Made by a program: the position numbers and the translations under genes. A model generated the notes under the pieces. That model saw only the letters and a program-made list of their open reading frames with translations. It ran no database searches and was not told where the DNA came from. From Sporosarcina jiandibaonis (GTDB taxonomy: Bacteria > Bacillota > Bacilli > Bacillales_A > Planococcaceae), in the NCBI RefSeq assembly GCF_013184495.1, contig NZ_JAAOIY010000001.1, positions 930,001-994,000 of the forward strand: DNA of 64,000 nucleotides, read 5' to 3'. Below are positions 1 to 8,181 of this stretch, piece after piece. Each line of letters opens with the position of its first letter. Within the stretch, counting starts at the first letter, position 1.

Positions 1-1497
1 CTTAGCATCCCACTCGAACCAAATGTTAGAACCGTGCTCGCGGAATAATTCTGACACGCGTGCAATCGTTTCTTCCGTAATAATTGAATCGCCATTTTCC
101 GCATAAAAAACAGGAATTGGAACTCCCCAAACGCGTTGACGTGAAATACACCAGTCCCCACGGTCGCGTACCATATTGTATAGACGCGTTTCTCCCCATG
201 AAGGCGTGAATTTCGTTTCTTTAATCGCAGTCAGCAAGTCGTCGCGGAAAGTTTCAATGGAAGCAAACCACTGTGCCGTTGCACGGAAAATAACAGGTTT
301 TTTCGTTCTCCAATCATGCGGATACGAGTGAGTCACAAATGATAATTTTCTAAGGGCGCCTTCTTTATCTAGCGCTTCTGAAACTGCTTTGTTTGCATCG
401 TCGTAGAAAAGACCTTCAAACCCTGGTGCTTCCGCAGTCATGACTCCACGGTCATCAACTGGACATAATGCATCGATACCGTAAGCGCGGGAAACATAAA
501 AGTCTTCTTCCCCGTGTCCCGGTGCGGTATGAACGCAACCTGTACCAGCATCGATTGTAACGTGGTCGCCGAGCATAATTAGTGATTCGCGATCGTACAA
601 CGGGTGTTTAGCTTTGATGCGGTCCAGTTCAGCACCTTTTAGAACTCGTTGAACTGTATAGTCTTCCCAACCGATTTCTTCAGCCACAAAGGATAGTAAA
701 TCTTCCGCAATAATGAATTTTTCTTCCCCGACTTTAACAATAATATAATTAAATTCTGGATGTACTGTAATTCCAAGGTTTGCCGGAATCGTCCAAGGTG
801 TCGTCGTCCAGATTAAAAACTGCACATCGTTTTCAAGCACACCGCGTCCGTCCTTAATAGGGAAACTGACATAGATAGAAGGTGATCTTTTATCTTGATA
901 TTCAATTTCCGCTTCAGCTAGAGCTGATTCACTTGATGGAGACCAAAATACCGGGCGCAACCCTTTGTAAATATAGCCTTTTCTAGCCATTTCACCGAAA
1001 ACTTGAATTTGACGCGCTTCGAATTCAGGTTTCAGGGTAATGTATGGATTATCCCAAGCTCCGCGTACGCCAATGCGTTTAAATTGTGATCGTTGGTTAT
1101 CGATTTGTTTAAGCGCATATTCTTCGCACATTTTTCGGAACTCTGCAACTGAATGATCACTTCTTTTCACGCCAGTGTTAACAAGTGCTTGCTCAATTGG
1201 CAAACCATGCGTATCCCATCCAGGGACATAAGGCGCGTTGTAGCCAGTCATCGATTTATAACGGACAATCATGTCTTTCAGCACTTTGTTAAGCGCGTGG
1301 CCCATGTGCAAATCGCCGTTCGCATACGGTGGCCCATCATGCAAAACAAAAAACGGTCGATCTTTGGTGCGTTCTTGCACCTTGTCGTAAATGTTCATCT
1401 CTTCCCACTTCGCTTGCATTTCCGGCTCTTTATTCGGTAGATTCCCGCGCATCGGGAATTTTGTATTTGGCATCAATAATGTATCTTTATAATCCAT
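1..1497 (-). CDS. ileS: Isoleucyl-tRNA synthetase, N-terminal part (runs off the window)
   Basis: Cytoplasmic class I aminoacyl-tRNA synthetase that charges tRNA-Ile. Only the first 499 codons are present; the 3' end lies beyond base 1. The protein starts [20 protein letters not shown]. The HIGH-type ATP motif reads HMGH near residue 62, inside [16 protein letters not shown]. The editing (CP1) domain follows, with [16 protein letters not shown]. The C-terminal KMSKS loop and zinc-binding end are outside the window. The ATG at 1495-1497 has a strong AAGGAGG site a few bases upstream. An isoleucine T-box leader and a consensus promoter precede the gene, so it is controlled by tRNA-Ile charging. 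Confidence 0.97.
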   Translation of the reverse strand, partial: MDYKDTLLMPNTKFPMRGNLPNKEPEMQAKWEEMNIYDKVQERTKDRPFFVLHDGPPYANGDLHMGHALNKVLKDMIVRYKSMTGYNAPYVPGWDTHGLPIEQALVNTGVKRSDHSVAEFRKMCEEYALKQIDNQRSQFKRIGVRGAWDNPYITLKPEFEARQIQVFGEMARKGYIYKGLRPVFWSPSSESALAEAEIEYQDKRSPSIYVSFPIKDGRGVLENDVQFLIWTTTPWTIPANLGITVHPEFNYIIVKVGEEKFIIAEDLLSFVAEEIGWEDYTVQRVLKGAELDRIKAKHPLYDRESLIMLGDHVTIDAGTGCVHTAPGHGEEDFYVSRAYGIDALCPVDDRGVMTAEAPGFEGLFYDDANKAVSEALDKEGALRKLSFVTHSYPHDWRTKKPVIFRATAQWFASIETFRDDLLTAIKETKFTPSWGETRLYNMVRDRGDWCISRQRVWGVPIPVFYAENGDSIITEETIARVSELFREHGSNIWFEWDAK

Positions 1498-1540
1498 TAA
1501 AAATCCTCCTTATTAAACTGTTCTTATATTAAATAAAATA

Positions 1541-1860
1541 AAATAAAAAAACCCCGTCCCTAAAAAGGGACGAGGATTACTCGCGATACCACCCTACTTG
1601 CAGCTATAAAAATGCTGCCACTCAGATACCATAACGGAGGTACATCCGGATTTGCGTACTAAAAATTCCGCAAACCAGCTCAAGAGTGATTTTCATTTCC
1701 AGGTTATATTCCAGGCTCTCACCACCCCTGAATCGCTTTATACAACATCAAAAAAGTTTTATACAAAACTTTCTATTTTGGAAATTACTATCTCTGTCAA
1801 CGCTTGTCGACTAAATGAAATTCAATTCTGTTACTGACAATATATGCACATAATTGTTAA
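1541..1860 (-). promoter_or_regulatory. T-box leader of ileS, isoleucine specifier
   Basis: On the minus strand the conserved T-box AGGGTGGTATCGCG lies at 1582-1595. It is followed by a terminator hairpin (GTCCC/GGGAC stem, 1544-1578) with a long U run. Upstream, the specifier region reads GAAAATCACTC, with AUC (isoleucine) at 1688-1690. In this family, uncharged tRNA-Ile pairs with the specifier and the T-box and blocks the terminator, raising ileS expression. The 5' boundary is approximate. Confidence 0.93.
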
Positions 1861-1873
1861 TTACAATATATGC
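1837..1873. repeat. Short direct repeat beside the ileS promoter
   Basis: ACAATATATGC occurs at 1837-1847 and again at 1863-1873, 26 bp apart; each copy is followed by a variant of CATAATT. The second copy overlaps the predicted transcription start. Function is unknown and the tract is very AT-rich. Confidence 0.5.
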
Positions 1874-1878
1874 CCATA

Positions 1879-1907
1879 ATTATAATTGTGAACTAATTAT
1901 GAGTCAA
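1879..1907 (-). promoter_or_regulatory. Sigma-A promoter of the ileS T-box transcript
   Basis: Minus strand: -35 TTGACT (1902-1907), 17-bp spacer, -10 TATAAT (1879-1884). It lies just downstream of the divIVA stop codon, so ileS has its own promoter. The predicted start near 1872 gives a leader of about 370 nt that holds the T-box. Confidence 0.8.
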
Positions 1908-1919
1908 GTTTTAATGAAC

Positions 1920-2429
1920 TTATGACTCTTCTGCTACTTTATGAAATTTTTCTGCATCAACTTCATACTCAAGCAGATCATCCCAGTCATTAGCTTGGAC
2001 TAAATCCAATTGTGCTTCGATGAGCATTTTAAAACGATTCCTGAAAACCTTGGATTGTTTTTTCAAATCTTCAATTTCCACTGCAATTTTCTGTGCACGC
2101 GAAAGCGCTTCATTTACAATGCGGTCAGCATTTTTCTCAGCTTCTTTTATAATCAGCTTTGCTTCTTTCATCGAATTGCGTCGAACGTCTTCTGCAGCTT
2201 CTTGCGCCGTGAGAATCGACTTTTGGAGTGTCGTTTCGATGGTATTGAAATGAGTGATTTGCTCTGTTGATTGTTTTAAACTATTTTCCAAAGCCTTTTT
2301 TTCTTCAAGCACATTTTCATAATCTTTAAGTACTTGTTCCAAAAATTCATTTACCTCGTCTTCATCATACCCACGAAACATTGAGCGGCTAAATTCTTTG
2401 TTATGTATATCAAGCGGTGATAATGCCAT
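1920..2429 (-). CDS. divIVA: DivIVA, curvature-sensing division-site and pole protein
   Basis: 169-residue peripheral membrane protein that gathers at negatively curved septa and poles and recruits Min and sporulation chromosome-anchoring partners. The N-terminal lipid-binding module (about 1-60) has the family motif FRGYDEDEVNEFL, with the membrane-inserting Phe-Arg pair at residues 18-19. The rest is a long coiled coil containing QEAAEDVRRNS and KQSKVFRNRFKMLIEAQLDL. Length matches the B. subtilis protein (164). The ATG has an AGGAGG site. It is the last gene of the ylm cluster and ends directly at the ileS promoter. Confidence 0.96.
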   Translation of the reverse strand: MALSPLDIHNKEFSRSMFRGYDEDEVNEFLEQVLKDYENVLEEKKALENSLKQSTEQITHFNTIETTLQKSILTAQEAAEDVRRNSMKEAKLIIKEAEKNADRIVNEALSRAQKIAVEIEDLKKQSKVFRNRFKMLIEAQLDLVQANDWDDLLEYEVDAEKFHKVAEES

Positions 2430-2527
2430 ATGTCGAATCCTCCTATTACCTTAGTAAATATCATTATACATAAAAATCGGTCATTATGACACCAATTATC
2501 AGTATTTTCACATTTAGTTTGTGATTT

Positions 2528-3304
2528 TTATTCAAGTTGACCGGTTAGAAGTCGAACTTTATCTTTCCGTGTTCTTCCTTCTACCGCTATTATTTTGAAA
2601 CGGCCGAAACCTCGAATTGATAACATATCAGATTCATACAGTTCGGCTGATGGATCACTTTGCGTCGCCCAGTTCACTCGTACTCTATCGTTGCGGATTA
2701 ATACGGATGCTTTTTGACGAGAAAGATTTAATAGCGAAGCGACAACAGCGTCAAGTCGCATAGAACTGACGATTTGCAGCGATTCAATCCACGTATCATG
2801 CGTAACAATCAGCTCTTCCTTAGTTAAAACTTCTTCAACAGACACTTTTGCTTTTCCAATCGATGTGAAGTTTGCTGTCATATAATCTTTCAAATCAGAG
2901 ACGACGGCAAATTGCACTTCATCCCCAGCAAGTTGGATATCGCCAAATTTAGCACGGTCGATACCAAGTGACATGAGCGAACCAAGAATATCTTTGTGCT
3001 CTAACGTTAAAAACTTCGTAGCATATTTAACGCGAAATACAGTCACTTCAAAATCATTTGGTTCTGGAACATAATAACTTGGAAATAGTAGTACCCTCAT
3101 TCTCTCACTTTCTGGGTAAGCGCCGAATGAGTCTGCTAATATATCAGTTCCGCCAATTAGCGATTCGATTATAAATCGTTCCCTGGGATCTAGAAAATCA
3201 GTCAATTTAGGTGCATACGAGTTCTCCACGTCACGCACCCAGCCCATAGCCATTTCAATGAAAGGTTGTTCATCATTTCTAAAATGTTGCATGATTGCAT
3301 CCAT
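2528..3304 (-). CDS. ylmH: YlmH-family S4-domain RNA-binding protein
   Basis: 258 residues, the usual YlmH length. An N-terminal half of uncertain function is followed by an S4 RNA-binding domain near residues 180-245 (RLDAVVASLLNLSRQKASVLI, then RVRVNW). Members of the family have been linked to ribosome-associated quality control, but nothing in the sequence specifies the target. It lies between ylmG and divIVA as in other Firmicutes. The ATG at 3302-3304 has a GAGGAG site. A terminator-like hairpin separates it from ylmG upstream. Confidence 0.9.
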   Translation of the reverse strand: MDAIMQHFRNDEQPFIEMAMGWVRDVENSYAPKLTDFLDPRERFIIESLIGGTDILADSFGAYPESERMRVLLFPSYYVPEPNDFEVTVFRVKYATKFLTLEHKDILGSLMSLGIDRAKFGDIQLAGDEVQFAVVSDLKDYMTANFTSIGKAKVSVEEVLTKEELIVTHDTWIESLQIVSSMRLDAVVASLLNLSRQKASVLIRNDRVRVNWATQSDPSAELYESDMLSIRGFGRFKIIAVEGRTRKDKVRLLTGQLE

Positions 3305-3380
3305 GACCTATACTCCTCATCTACGCTGCAAAAACTATCCAAAAAAGTAATTGTCTAATTTGATTAGCTGTTTCTATAAT

Positions 3381-3409
3381 GTTTTAAAAACCCCCACAAT
3401 TGTGAGGAT
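3381..3409 (-). terminator. Intergenic terminator-like hairpin after ylmG
   Basis: Minus strand: CCTCAC-AATT-GTGGGG followed by TTTTTAAAAC. The short tight hairpin with a U run lies between the ylmG stop and ylmH. It probably gives partial termination inside the ylm-divIVA cluster. Confidence 0.6.
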
Positions 3410-3419
3410 TTAGAGGTTG

Positions 3420-3707
3420 TTAAAACATTCCTTTTAGAATCATATTAAATATAGTCGTTATGCCTCCGGAAATAAATCGCAAAGCGAAAATCGCGACAAT
3501 CGGCGAAATATCGATCATACCAAGCGGCGGGATGAACTGCCGGAAAAAAGATAAATACGGTTCAACAACTTTACCCAATAATTGACCGAATTTACCTTCG
3601 CGAATTGATGGTACCCAAGACATTAAAATATAAGCGATGAGCAGAAAACTATATAACGTAATTGCGTTGATTATTAAATCATGTAATATTACTATAAATT
3701 GAGCCAT
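3420..3707 (-). CDS. ylmG: YggT-family membrane protein YlmG
   Basis: 95-residue inner membrane protein of the YggT family with two hydrophobic segments (about 8-30 and 63-90). The loop between them has the family motif SWVPSIREGKFGQLL...PYLSFFRQFIPPLGMIDISPIVA. The family is found beside sepF in many Gram-positive bacteria and in cyanobacteria and plastids, where it affects nucleoid or division organisation; the molecular role is unresolved. It is 26 nt downstream of sepF on the same strand. Confidence 0.92.
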   Translation of the reverse strand: MAQFIVILHDLIINAITLYSFLLIAYILMSWVPSIREGKFGQLLGKVVEPYLSFFRQFIPPLGMIDISPIVAIFALRFISGGITTIFNMILKGMF

Positions 3708-3733
3708 TATGAATCGTACACCTCATCTAGTTT

Positions 3734-4180
3734 CTATTGTTCGAAATAATCGGATATGGCCCCAGCGACTTCAACGGTATCTGGCACGCATAGAAAAATA
3801 TCTGTTCCGATACGCTGAATGTCTCCACCTAGCGCATATACTGTACCGCTTAGAAAATCAATTATGCGCACGCCTGATTCCCGCTCGATACGTTGCAAAT
3901 TAACAACTACCGCCCTCTTGTTCTTCAAGTGTTCGGAAATGTCTTGCGCTTCAGCATAGACACGCGGTTCTATAAGAATCACTTTAGATGATTTTTGAAC
4001 ACTTTGCAAACTGACGACTCTAGCGGATGGTTGCTCAGTTTTAACTGGTTGCTGCGGACGAGCTTTAGTCCTTTTCTGAGGTTCGATCGAACGTTGTTCT
4101 TCTTGTTTCTTTTGGGGTTCTGCTTCTTCGTATTCTTCATCTAGATAAAACCAGTTTTGGAATTTGTTTTTAAGACTCAT
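3734..4180 (-). CDS. sepF: SepF, FtsZ-bundling membrane anchor
   Basis: 148-residue cytoplasmic division protein that binds the FtsZ C-terminus, forms rings and tethers FtsZ to the membrane. The N-terminal amphipathic membrane helix is [19 protein letters not shown] charged linker rich in Gln, Lys and Pro follows (about 20-60). The conserved SepF core covers about 70-148, with [10 protein letters not shown] and [17 protein letters not shown]. The start overlaps the ylmE stop by 4 nt (ATGA), so translation is likely coupled. Confidence 0.95.
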   Translation of the reverse strand: MSLKNKFQNWFYLDEEYEEAEPQKKQEEQRSIEPQKRTKARPQQPVKTEQPSARVVSLQSVQKSSKVILIEPRVYAEAQDISEHLKNKRAVVVNLQRIERESGVRIIDFLSGTVYALGGDIQRIGTDIFLCVPDTVEVAGAISDYFEQ

Positions 4181-4881
4181 CTGACACCCTCGCTTTCTAC
4201 TCCGACTAATGCGGTTCCGATTCGTACGAATGTCGCGCCTTCTTCAATTGCAATTGAGTAATCATTTGACATTCCCATTGAGAGTTCTGTACAAGGCGCA
4301 TGCGGCATATTCTTTTCTTTTAATCGATCTCGAAGGATTCTCATCTTGCTGAAAACCGAACGAATTAATGCTTCATCTTCAGTATTTGGCGCCATTGTCA
4401 TTAAACCGACTACATGAATTTTATCGAAATCGGCTAGTTCATCTATAAAACCATCAAGATTCTCTGGTGTGACACCCGATTTAGATTCTTCCCCTGAAAC
4501 ATTTACCTGCACGAAACAATTAATTGGATTAGATGCTCGTTTTTGAATTTCTTTCGCAATGCTTTTTCTGCTCAGAGAATGCAAATAGCTTATATTTCCA
4601 ACAATATCCCGAACTTTCCGGCTTTGAATATTCCCGATAAAATGCCAGGAAACATTTGCATCTATCATGTTTTGTTGTTTCCTGACAAGACCTTCAGCAC
4701 GGTTTTCACCAAGATTTATTATTCCTTCATTTACTACTTCCGTCGCTCTTTGTTCTGAAACGCTTTTCGTTACAGCAACTATCGTTATTTCCGATTGATC
4801 TCTGCCAACTTTGGTACATGCTTCTGAAATATTTTGTTTGATTTCTTGTATACGTTTTTGAAGATTGCCCATTCTAATCAC
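4177..4881 (-). CDS. ylmE: YggS/PROSC-family pyridoxal-phosphate homeostasis protein
   Basis: 234-residue fold-type III PLP-binding protein that buffers free pyridoxal phosphate. The PLP lysine lies in IVAVTKSVS near residue 39. Other family motifs are [33 protein letters not shown] and [26 protein letters not shown]. The start is uncertain: the longest reading uses GTG at 4879-4881, but ATG at 4870-4872 (protein MGNLQKRIQ) is equally plausible, and neither has a strong ribosome site. ylmD, next to it in B. subtilis, is absent. Confidence 0.93.
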   Translation of the reverse strand: MIRMGNLQKRIQEIKQNISEACTKVGRDQSEITIVAVTKSVSEQRATEVVNEGIINLGENRAEGLVRKQQNMIDANVSWHFIGNIQSRKVRDIVGNISYLHSLSRKSIAKEIQKRASNPINCFVQVNVSGEESKSGVTPENLDGFIDELADFDKIHVVGLMTMAPNTEDEALIRSVFSKMRILRDRLKEKNMPHAPCTELSMGMSNDYSIAIEEGATFVRIGTALVGVESEGVR

Positions 4882-4941
4882 TACTTTTCATATATCTTTC
4901 AATTCATTGTACCAAGCAAAGCTTCACTTTTCAATGAAATA

Positions 4942-5187
4942 TCATTCTTTTCCAGCTTTCTTGCCTACGAGGACAATATCTTTTCCGATTATCGAAATAT
5001 CTTTCAGACGTATTTTTTTCACATTTTTTTGTTTGGAATCAAAAAAAAGACTTCTTTCACCGATGTTTACGTGTAGTGATTCTACTTTTCCATTGGCGAT
5101 ATCGATTGTCGCGTCTTGAACATAACCAAGAAAAGAGCCTTTTGTAGCATCAATAACTTCCTTTTTTTGAATTTCAGAAAACTTCAT
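4942..5187 (-). CDS. ylmC: YlmC/YmxH-family PRC-barrel protein
   Basis: 81-residue protein of the YlmC/YmxH family, a single PRC-barrel-like beta domain (MKFSEIQKKEVIDATKGSFLGYVQDATID...). Members are common beside sporulation sigma genes; the biochemical role is unknown. The ATG has an AAAGGGG site. It follows sigG after a strong terminator, so it is probably expressed from a separate promoter together with ylmE-sepF-ylmG. Confidence 0.85.
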   Translation of the reverse strand: MKFSEIQKKEVIDATKGSFLGYVQDATIDIANGKVESLHVNIGERSLFFDSKQKNVKKIRLKDISIIGKDIVLVGKKAGKE

Positions 5188-5227
5188 GTCAACACCCCTT
5201 TACATGAATATATGCTTGTAAATAGAA

Positions 5228-5257
5228 AATAACGCAATGCATTGTTTGCATTGCGCT
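5228..5257 (-). terminator. Terminator of the spoIIG-sigG unit
   Basis: A perfect-looking inverted repeat, AACGCAATGC / GCATTGCGCT (loop about 7 nt), is followed on the minus strand by ATTTTC. It lies between the sigG stop and ylmC. Confidence 0.75.
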
Positions 5258-5316
5258 AAAAGTATCATAAAAGTTCATACTAATTCTACAGTGTGACAAA
5301 AATATGCTTTTCGAAC

Positions 5317-6102
5317 TTATATATCTTGTTCCATGCCGTCTCTTATTGTCTGAATCGCACTCTTTTCAAGTCTCGAAATTTGCGCTTGCGAAATACCAAG
5401 TTCTTTAGCAATTTCCGTTTGCGTCTGACCGAGGTAAAATCGTTTTGAAAGGATATCTTGTTGTCTTTCGTTCATTGATGAAACCGTCTCTTTTACCGAA
5501 ACATATGTCAGCCATCTTTCTTCAGATACAGTTTTATCTTGTAGTTGGTCCATCAAAAATACGGGATCACCATCGCCGCTGTTCATTGGTTCATGGAGCG
5601 ACATTGGATCTTGTATTGCATCAAGTGCATAAAGAATTTCATCGGCCGGTATTCCTGTCGCATCTTCCAAATCGGAGAGTCGCGGTTCCTGTTGCTTTTC
5701 ATTTATAAATTCTTCTCTTGCTCTCATTGCTTGATACGCGATATCACGAAGTGATCTTGACACCCGAATTGCATGATGATCGCGCAAATGCCTTTTGATT
5801 TCTCCGATTATCATTGGAACAGCGTACGTTGAGAACCGAACATTGTGCTTCAGATCAAAATTGTCAATTGACTTTAATAGTCCAATACATCCAACTTGAA
5901 ACAAATCATCTGCTTGTTCGCCTCGGTAGATGAATCTTTGAACTAAACTTAGAACTAAGCGTAAATTTCCAATTACAAGTTCTTCCCTTGCGGACATGTC
6001 ACCACTTTGCAATCGGACAAATGTTTCTCGCATCACTTCATTTGAGAGTAATGGCAATTCAGATGTATCGATTCCGCATATTTCAACTCGTGTACGTGCC
6101 AT
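5317..6102 (-). CDS. sigG: RNA polymerase sigma-G, late forespore sigma factor
   Basis: 261-residue sigma-70 family factor that directs late forespore transcription. Start chosen at the ATG 6100-6102 (MARTRVEICGIDTSELP), which has GGAGG 7-8 nt upstream; a longer GTG reading would include that ribosome site. The N-terminal VEICGIDTSELPLLSN is the sigma-G hallmark. Region 2 contains NLRLVLSLVQRF, DDLFQVGCIGLLKSIDNFD and FSTYAVPMIIGEIKRHLRD. Region 4 ends in GISQAQISRLEKSAIQ. A sigma-F/G-type promoter is visible in the 94-nt gap after sigE. Confidence 0.97.
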   Translation of the reverse strand: MARTRVEICGIDTSELPLLSNEVMRETFVRLQSGDMSAREELVIGNLRLVLSLVQRFIYRGEQADDLFQVGCIGLLKSIDNFDLKHNVRFSTYAVPMIIGEIKRHLRDHHAIRVSRSLRDIAYQAMRAREEFINEKQQEPRLSDLEDATGIPADEILYALDAIQDPMSLHEPMNSGDGDPVFLMDQLQDKTVSEERWLTYVSVKETVSSMNERQQDILSKRFYLGQTQTEIAKELGISQAQISRLEKSAIQTIRDGMEQDI

Positions 6103-6140
6103 TCGCTTTTCCTCCACATTCTGTAGATGACTGTACGAAA

Positions 6141-6169
6141 TAGTCTATCCGCAGAAAAGCGAAATATGC
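6141..6169 (-). promoter_or_regulatory. Probable sigma-F/sigma-G promoter of sigG
   Basis: Minus strand: GCATA (6165-6169), 14-bp spacer, GGATAGACTA (6141-6150). This resembles the forespore consensus (GHATR, then GGHRARNHT), with one mismatch in the -10 part and a spacer one base short. Its place directly upstream of sigG is where the forespore promoter lies in B. subtilis. Confidence 0.6.
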
Positions 6170-6196
6170 GAAAATGAACAGCTCCAATTTCAACCA

Positions 6197-6910
6197 TTAT
6201 GCAATAGGATGATTCAACATTTCACGCAATTCCATTATAATCTTCTTTTCGAGACGTGATATATAGGATTGAGAAATACCGAGCATATCCGCAACTTCTT
6301 TTTGTGTCATTTCGACTTTTCCAGTTAATCCGAAACGACATGCCATAATATATCGTTCTCTTTCATCAAGTGTCCGAATTGCTTCAATCATATGTTGGCG
6401 CTCAATTTTGCGCTCGACATTATCGATTATTATCGTTGCTTCTGTGCCAAGGATGTCCGACAATAATAGCTCGTTACCATCCGCGTCAGAATTTAACGGT
6501 TCATCAAAAGAAATTTCCGATTTTGTCCGATTTGTTTTTCGAAGATGCATTAAAATTTCATTTTCAATACATCGTGAAGCATACGTGGCAAGCTTAATGT
6601 TTTTATCCGGTTTAAATGTTTCAATAGCTTTTATAAGTCCAATCGCTCCAATACTAATAAGGTCTTCAATATGCGTATTGGTATTATCAAATCGACGCGC
6701 AATGTAAACGACAAGACGCAAATTCTTTTCGATCAATGTATCGCGTGCATCCATGTCCCCTTCCATGAAAGCACGAATTGTAACAGCCTCTTCTTCCCTA
6801 GATAGCGGCTTCGGGAGCGCCCCATGTCCTCCAATATAATACGTACCGTTTTTCTTCCTTTTTAAAAATGAGGTGATAATCGACAACCACTCTTTTGCTT
6901 TATGCAGCAT
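6197..6910 (-). CDS. sigE: Pro-sigma-E, early mother-cell sigma factor precursor
   Basis: 237-residue precursor. Start chosen at ATG 6908-6910, with AAAGGGGA about 8 nt upstream; the longer TTG reading contains that site. The first 23 or so residues ([20 protein letters not shown]...) form a basic amphipathic pro-sequence ahead of the conserved YYIGG at residues 24-28, near the expected SpoIIGA cleavage point. The sigma core has [29 protein letters not shown] and [17 protein letters not shown]. Region 4 ends in [15 protein letters not shown]. It overlaps the spoIIGA 3' end by 11 nt. Confidence 0.97.
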   Translation of the reverse strand: MLHKAKEWLSIITSFLKRKKNGTYYIGGHGALPKPLSREEEAVTIRAFMEGDMDARDTLIEKNLRLVVYIARRFDNTNTHIEDLISIGAIGLIKAIETFKPDKNIKLATYASRCIENEILMHLRKTNRTKSEISFDEPLNSDADGNELLLSDILGTEATIIIDNVERKIERQHMIEAIRTLDERERYIMACRFGLTGKVEMTQKEVADMLGISQSYISRLEKKIIMELREMLNHPIA

Positions 6911-7754
6911 GTACAGTTCCCCTTTCTTCAATTATTGTTTCCATTGCAGAGACGTGTAAGATTGCTCCGGTGCCATTCGGATAGCGTCGATCTTCTTTTG
7001 TTAAAACAATATAACCCTGTTCGAGTTCATTTCCTCCTTCGATTGTCCATTTTTCAAATTTGATGCCGACTGCCCAAGAATGTCCCTGTACCGTCATAAG
7101 CTTAATAAGCCGGATGTTTCTCAAAAACTCTTCTGGAAATTGCGTTAATGTGGAAGGTCCTTGCGGATCCCAGGATAATAAGGACTTTTTTAATTCTTCT
7201 GGGATAACATCTTCTAATAGCCGAAATGAGACAAAATGAACAGGTGCCCCTGAAAGAGGCTCAGTGCAACTATTTCCAGAGTCGACAAAGACGGAAATTT
7301 GAATCTTTTCATTCCAAATGTAAAGTGTCGAGTCGGCGATTAACTCGGAAACACGCCGTACTGTTCGAACATCTAGCCATTTCTTTTTCATTAAATAAAG
7401 GGAGATATAGGCGATTACGGCATAGAGTAATATAGATATGCTGCCGCTTGGAGTGGTTATTTGGTTTTGGAGTACTGTCAGCAATCCTCCCGCAACTACT
7501 GCACCGATCAGGACCATCACTGCAGAATTTTTCCACTGTTCCTGTCCAATTCCAAAAGCGCAGATTGTCATACAAATAAATGAAATCAGTATCGCAATCA
7601 CGGACGATGGAAAAAAAGTAACTGGAATAGCACCGAGTAAACTAGCAATAATGAGACGTCCACGTGTCGCCCCGGCACTAACTACTTTGTTTGCGAATGA
7701 GAGAATCACAAAATTAAACAGCATATTGAGTCCGATAATTAGCTCACCATACAT
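6900..7754 (-). CDS. spoIIGA: SpoIIGA, pro-sigma-E processing membrane aspartic protease
   Basis: 284-residue septal membrane protease that removes the sigma-E pro-sequence after the forespore signal. The N-terminal half (about 1-122) holds five hydrophobic segments. The C-terminal half is a pepsin-like half-domain with the catalytic motif DSGN, Asp at residue 158. It is translationally coupled to sigE. The 5' region carries a consensus Spo0A box, in line with Spo0A control of spoIIG in B. subtilis. Slightly shorter than B. subtilis SpoIIGA (309). Confidence 0.95.
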   Translation of the reverse strand: MYGELIIGLNMLFNFVILSFANKVVSAGATRGRLIIASLLGAIPVTFFPSSVIAILISFICMTICAFGIGQEQWKNSAVMVLIGAVVAGGLLTVLQNQITTPSGSISILLYAVIAYISLYLMKKKWLDVRTVRRVSELIADSTLYIWNEKIQISVFVDSGNSCTEPLSGAPVHFVSFRLLEDVIPEELKKSLLSWDPQGPSTLTQFPEEFLRNIRLIKLMTVQGHSWAVGIKFEKWTIEGGNELEQGYIVLTKEDRRYPNGTGAILHVSAMETIIEERGTVHAA

Positions 7755-7802
7755 AGGACGCCCTCCCTATGACTAACATTAGCACGCAGGTATTGAAATG
7801 TT

Positions 7803-7840
7803 TGTCGGATTGAGGAAGAAAATCAAAAAAACATTCGACA
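7803..7840 (-). promoter_or_regulatory. Spo0A boxes upstream of spoIIGA
   Basis: An exact 0A box TGTCGAA lies on the minus strand at 7834-7840. A one-mismatch copy, TGTCGGA, lies on the plus strand at 7803-7809, about 31 bp (three helical turns) away. The spoIIG promoter is a classic Spo0A-activated target, so the position fits. No convincing -35/-10 pair was identified. Confidence 0.6.
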
Positions 7841-7943
7841 TTTATTTTTATACCGGGATTATATGATTGTTCATTTACATGTATGATTTATATAGAATAC
7901 TTTCTTAAGATTGAACTGTATCTTTCCGCACTTTGTGGATGCA

Positions 7944-8119
7944 TCCCGCAACGCGTGGGACGACAATTTTATTCCCGTATCTCGATGGTTTATTCCCGCG
8001 ACGCGTGAGTCGACAATTTTATTCCCGTATCGGAGTCGTTTGCTCCCGTAACGGACCAGCTTATTCCCGTATCTCGATGGTTTATTCCCGCAACCCGTGG
8101 GTCGCCAGTTTTGTTCAGT
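7944..8119. repeat. Intergenic array of TATTCCCG-type short units (21/29-bp phase)
   Basis: TCCCG cores start at 7944, 7973, 7994, 8023, 8044, 8065 and 8086, with a degenerate TTCAG at 8115. Intervals are 29, 21, 29, 21, 21, 21 and 29. The 21-bp units include two identical ones (core, then TATCTCGATGGTT). The 29-bp units share GCRACGCGTGRGTCGACAATT-like tails. The array fills the gap between the ftsZ terminator and the spoIIGA control region. No believable gene occurs there. Confidence 0.85.
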
Positions 8120-8132
8120 AAAATTATTAAAC

Positions 8133-8177
8133 AAAAAAAGACTTTCTAGTAAGCTATTAACCTACTAGAAAGTCTTT
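8133..8177 (-). terminator. Rho-independent terminator of ftsZ / dcw operon
   Basis: Minus strand: AAAGACTTTCTAGTA, loop, TACTAGAAAGTCTTT followed by a U run. The stem is about 14 bp and nearly perfect. It starts 4-5 nt after the ftsZ stop codon and ends the dcw transcript. Confidence 0.93.
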
Positions 8178-8181
8178 AAGT

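Noticed and set aside
1652..1837. 61-codon plus-strand frame
   Set aside because: It lies antisense inside the ileS T-box leader and has no ribosome site.
1898..1925. Inverted GAGTCA/TGACTC pair after divIVA as a terminator
   Set aside because: The stem is interrupted, there is no U run, and the sequence is better explained as the ileS -35 region.
7871..8134. Open frames of 87 and 62 codons with repeated RYGNK- and YSR-type peptides
   Set aside because: The peptide repeats follow from the 21-bp DNA units; 29-bp steps shift the frame, there is no ribosome site and no homology.
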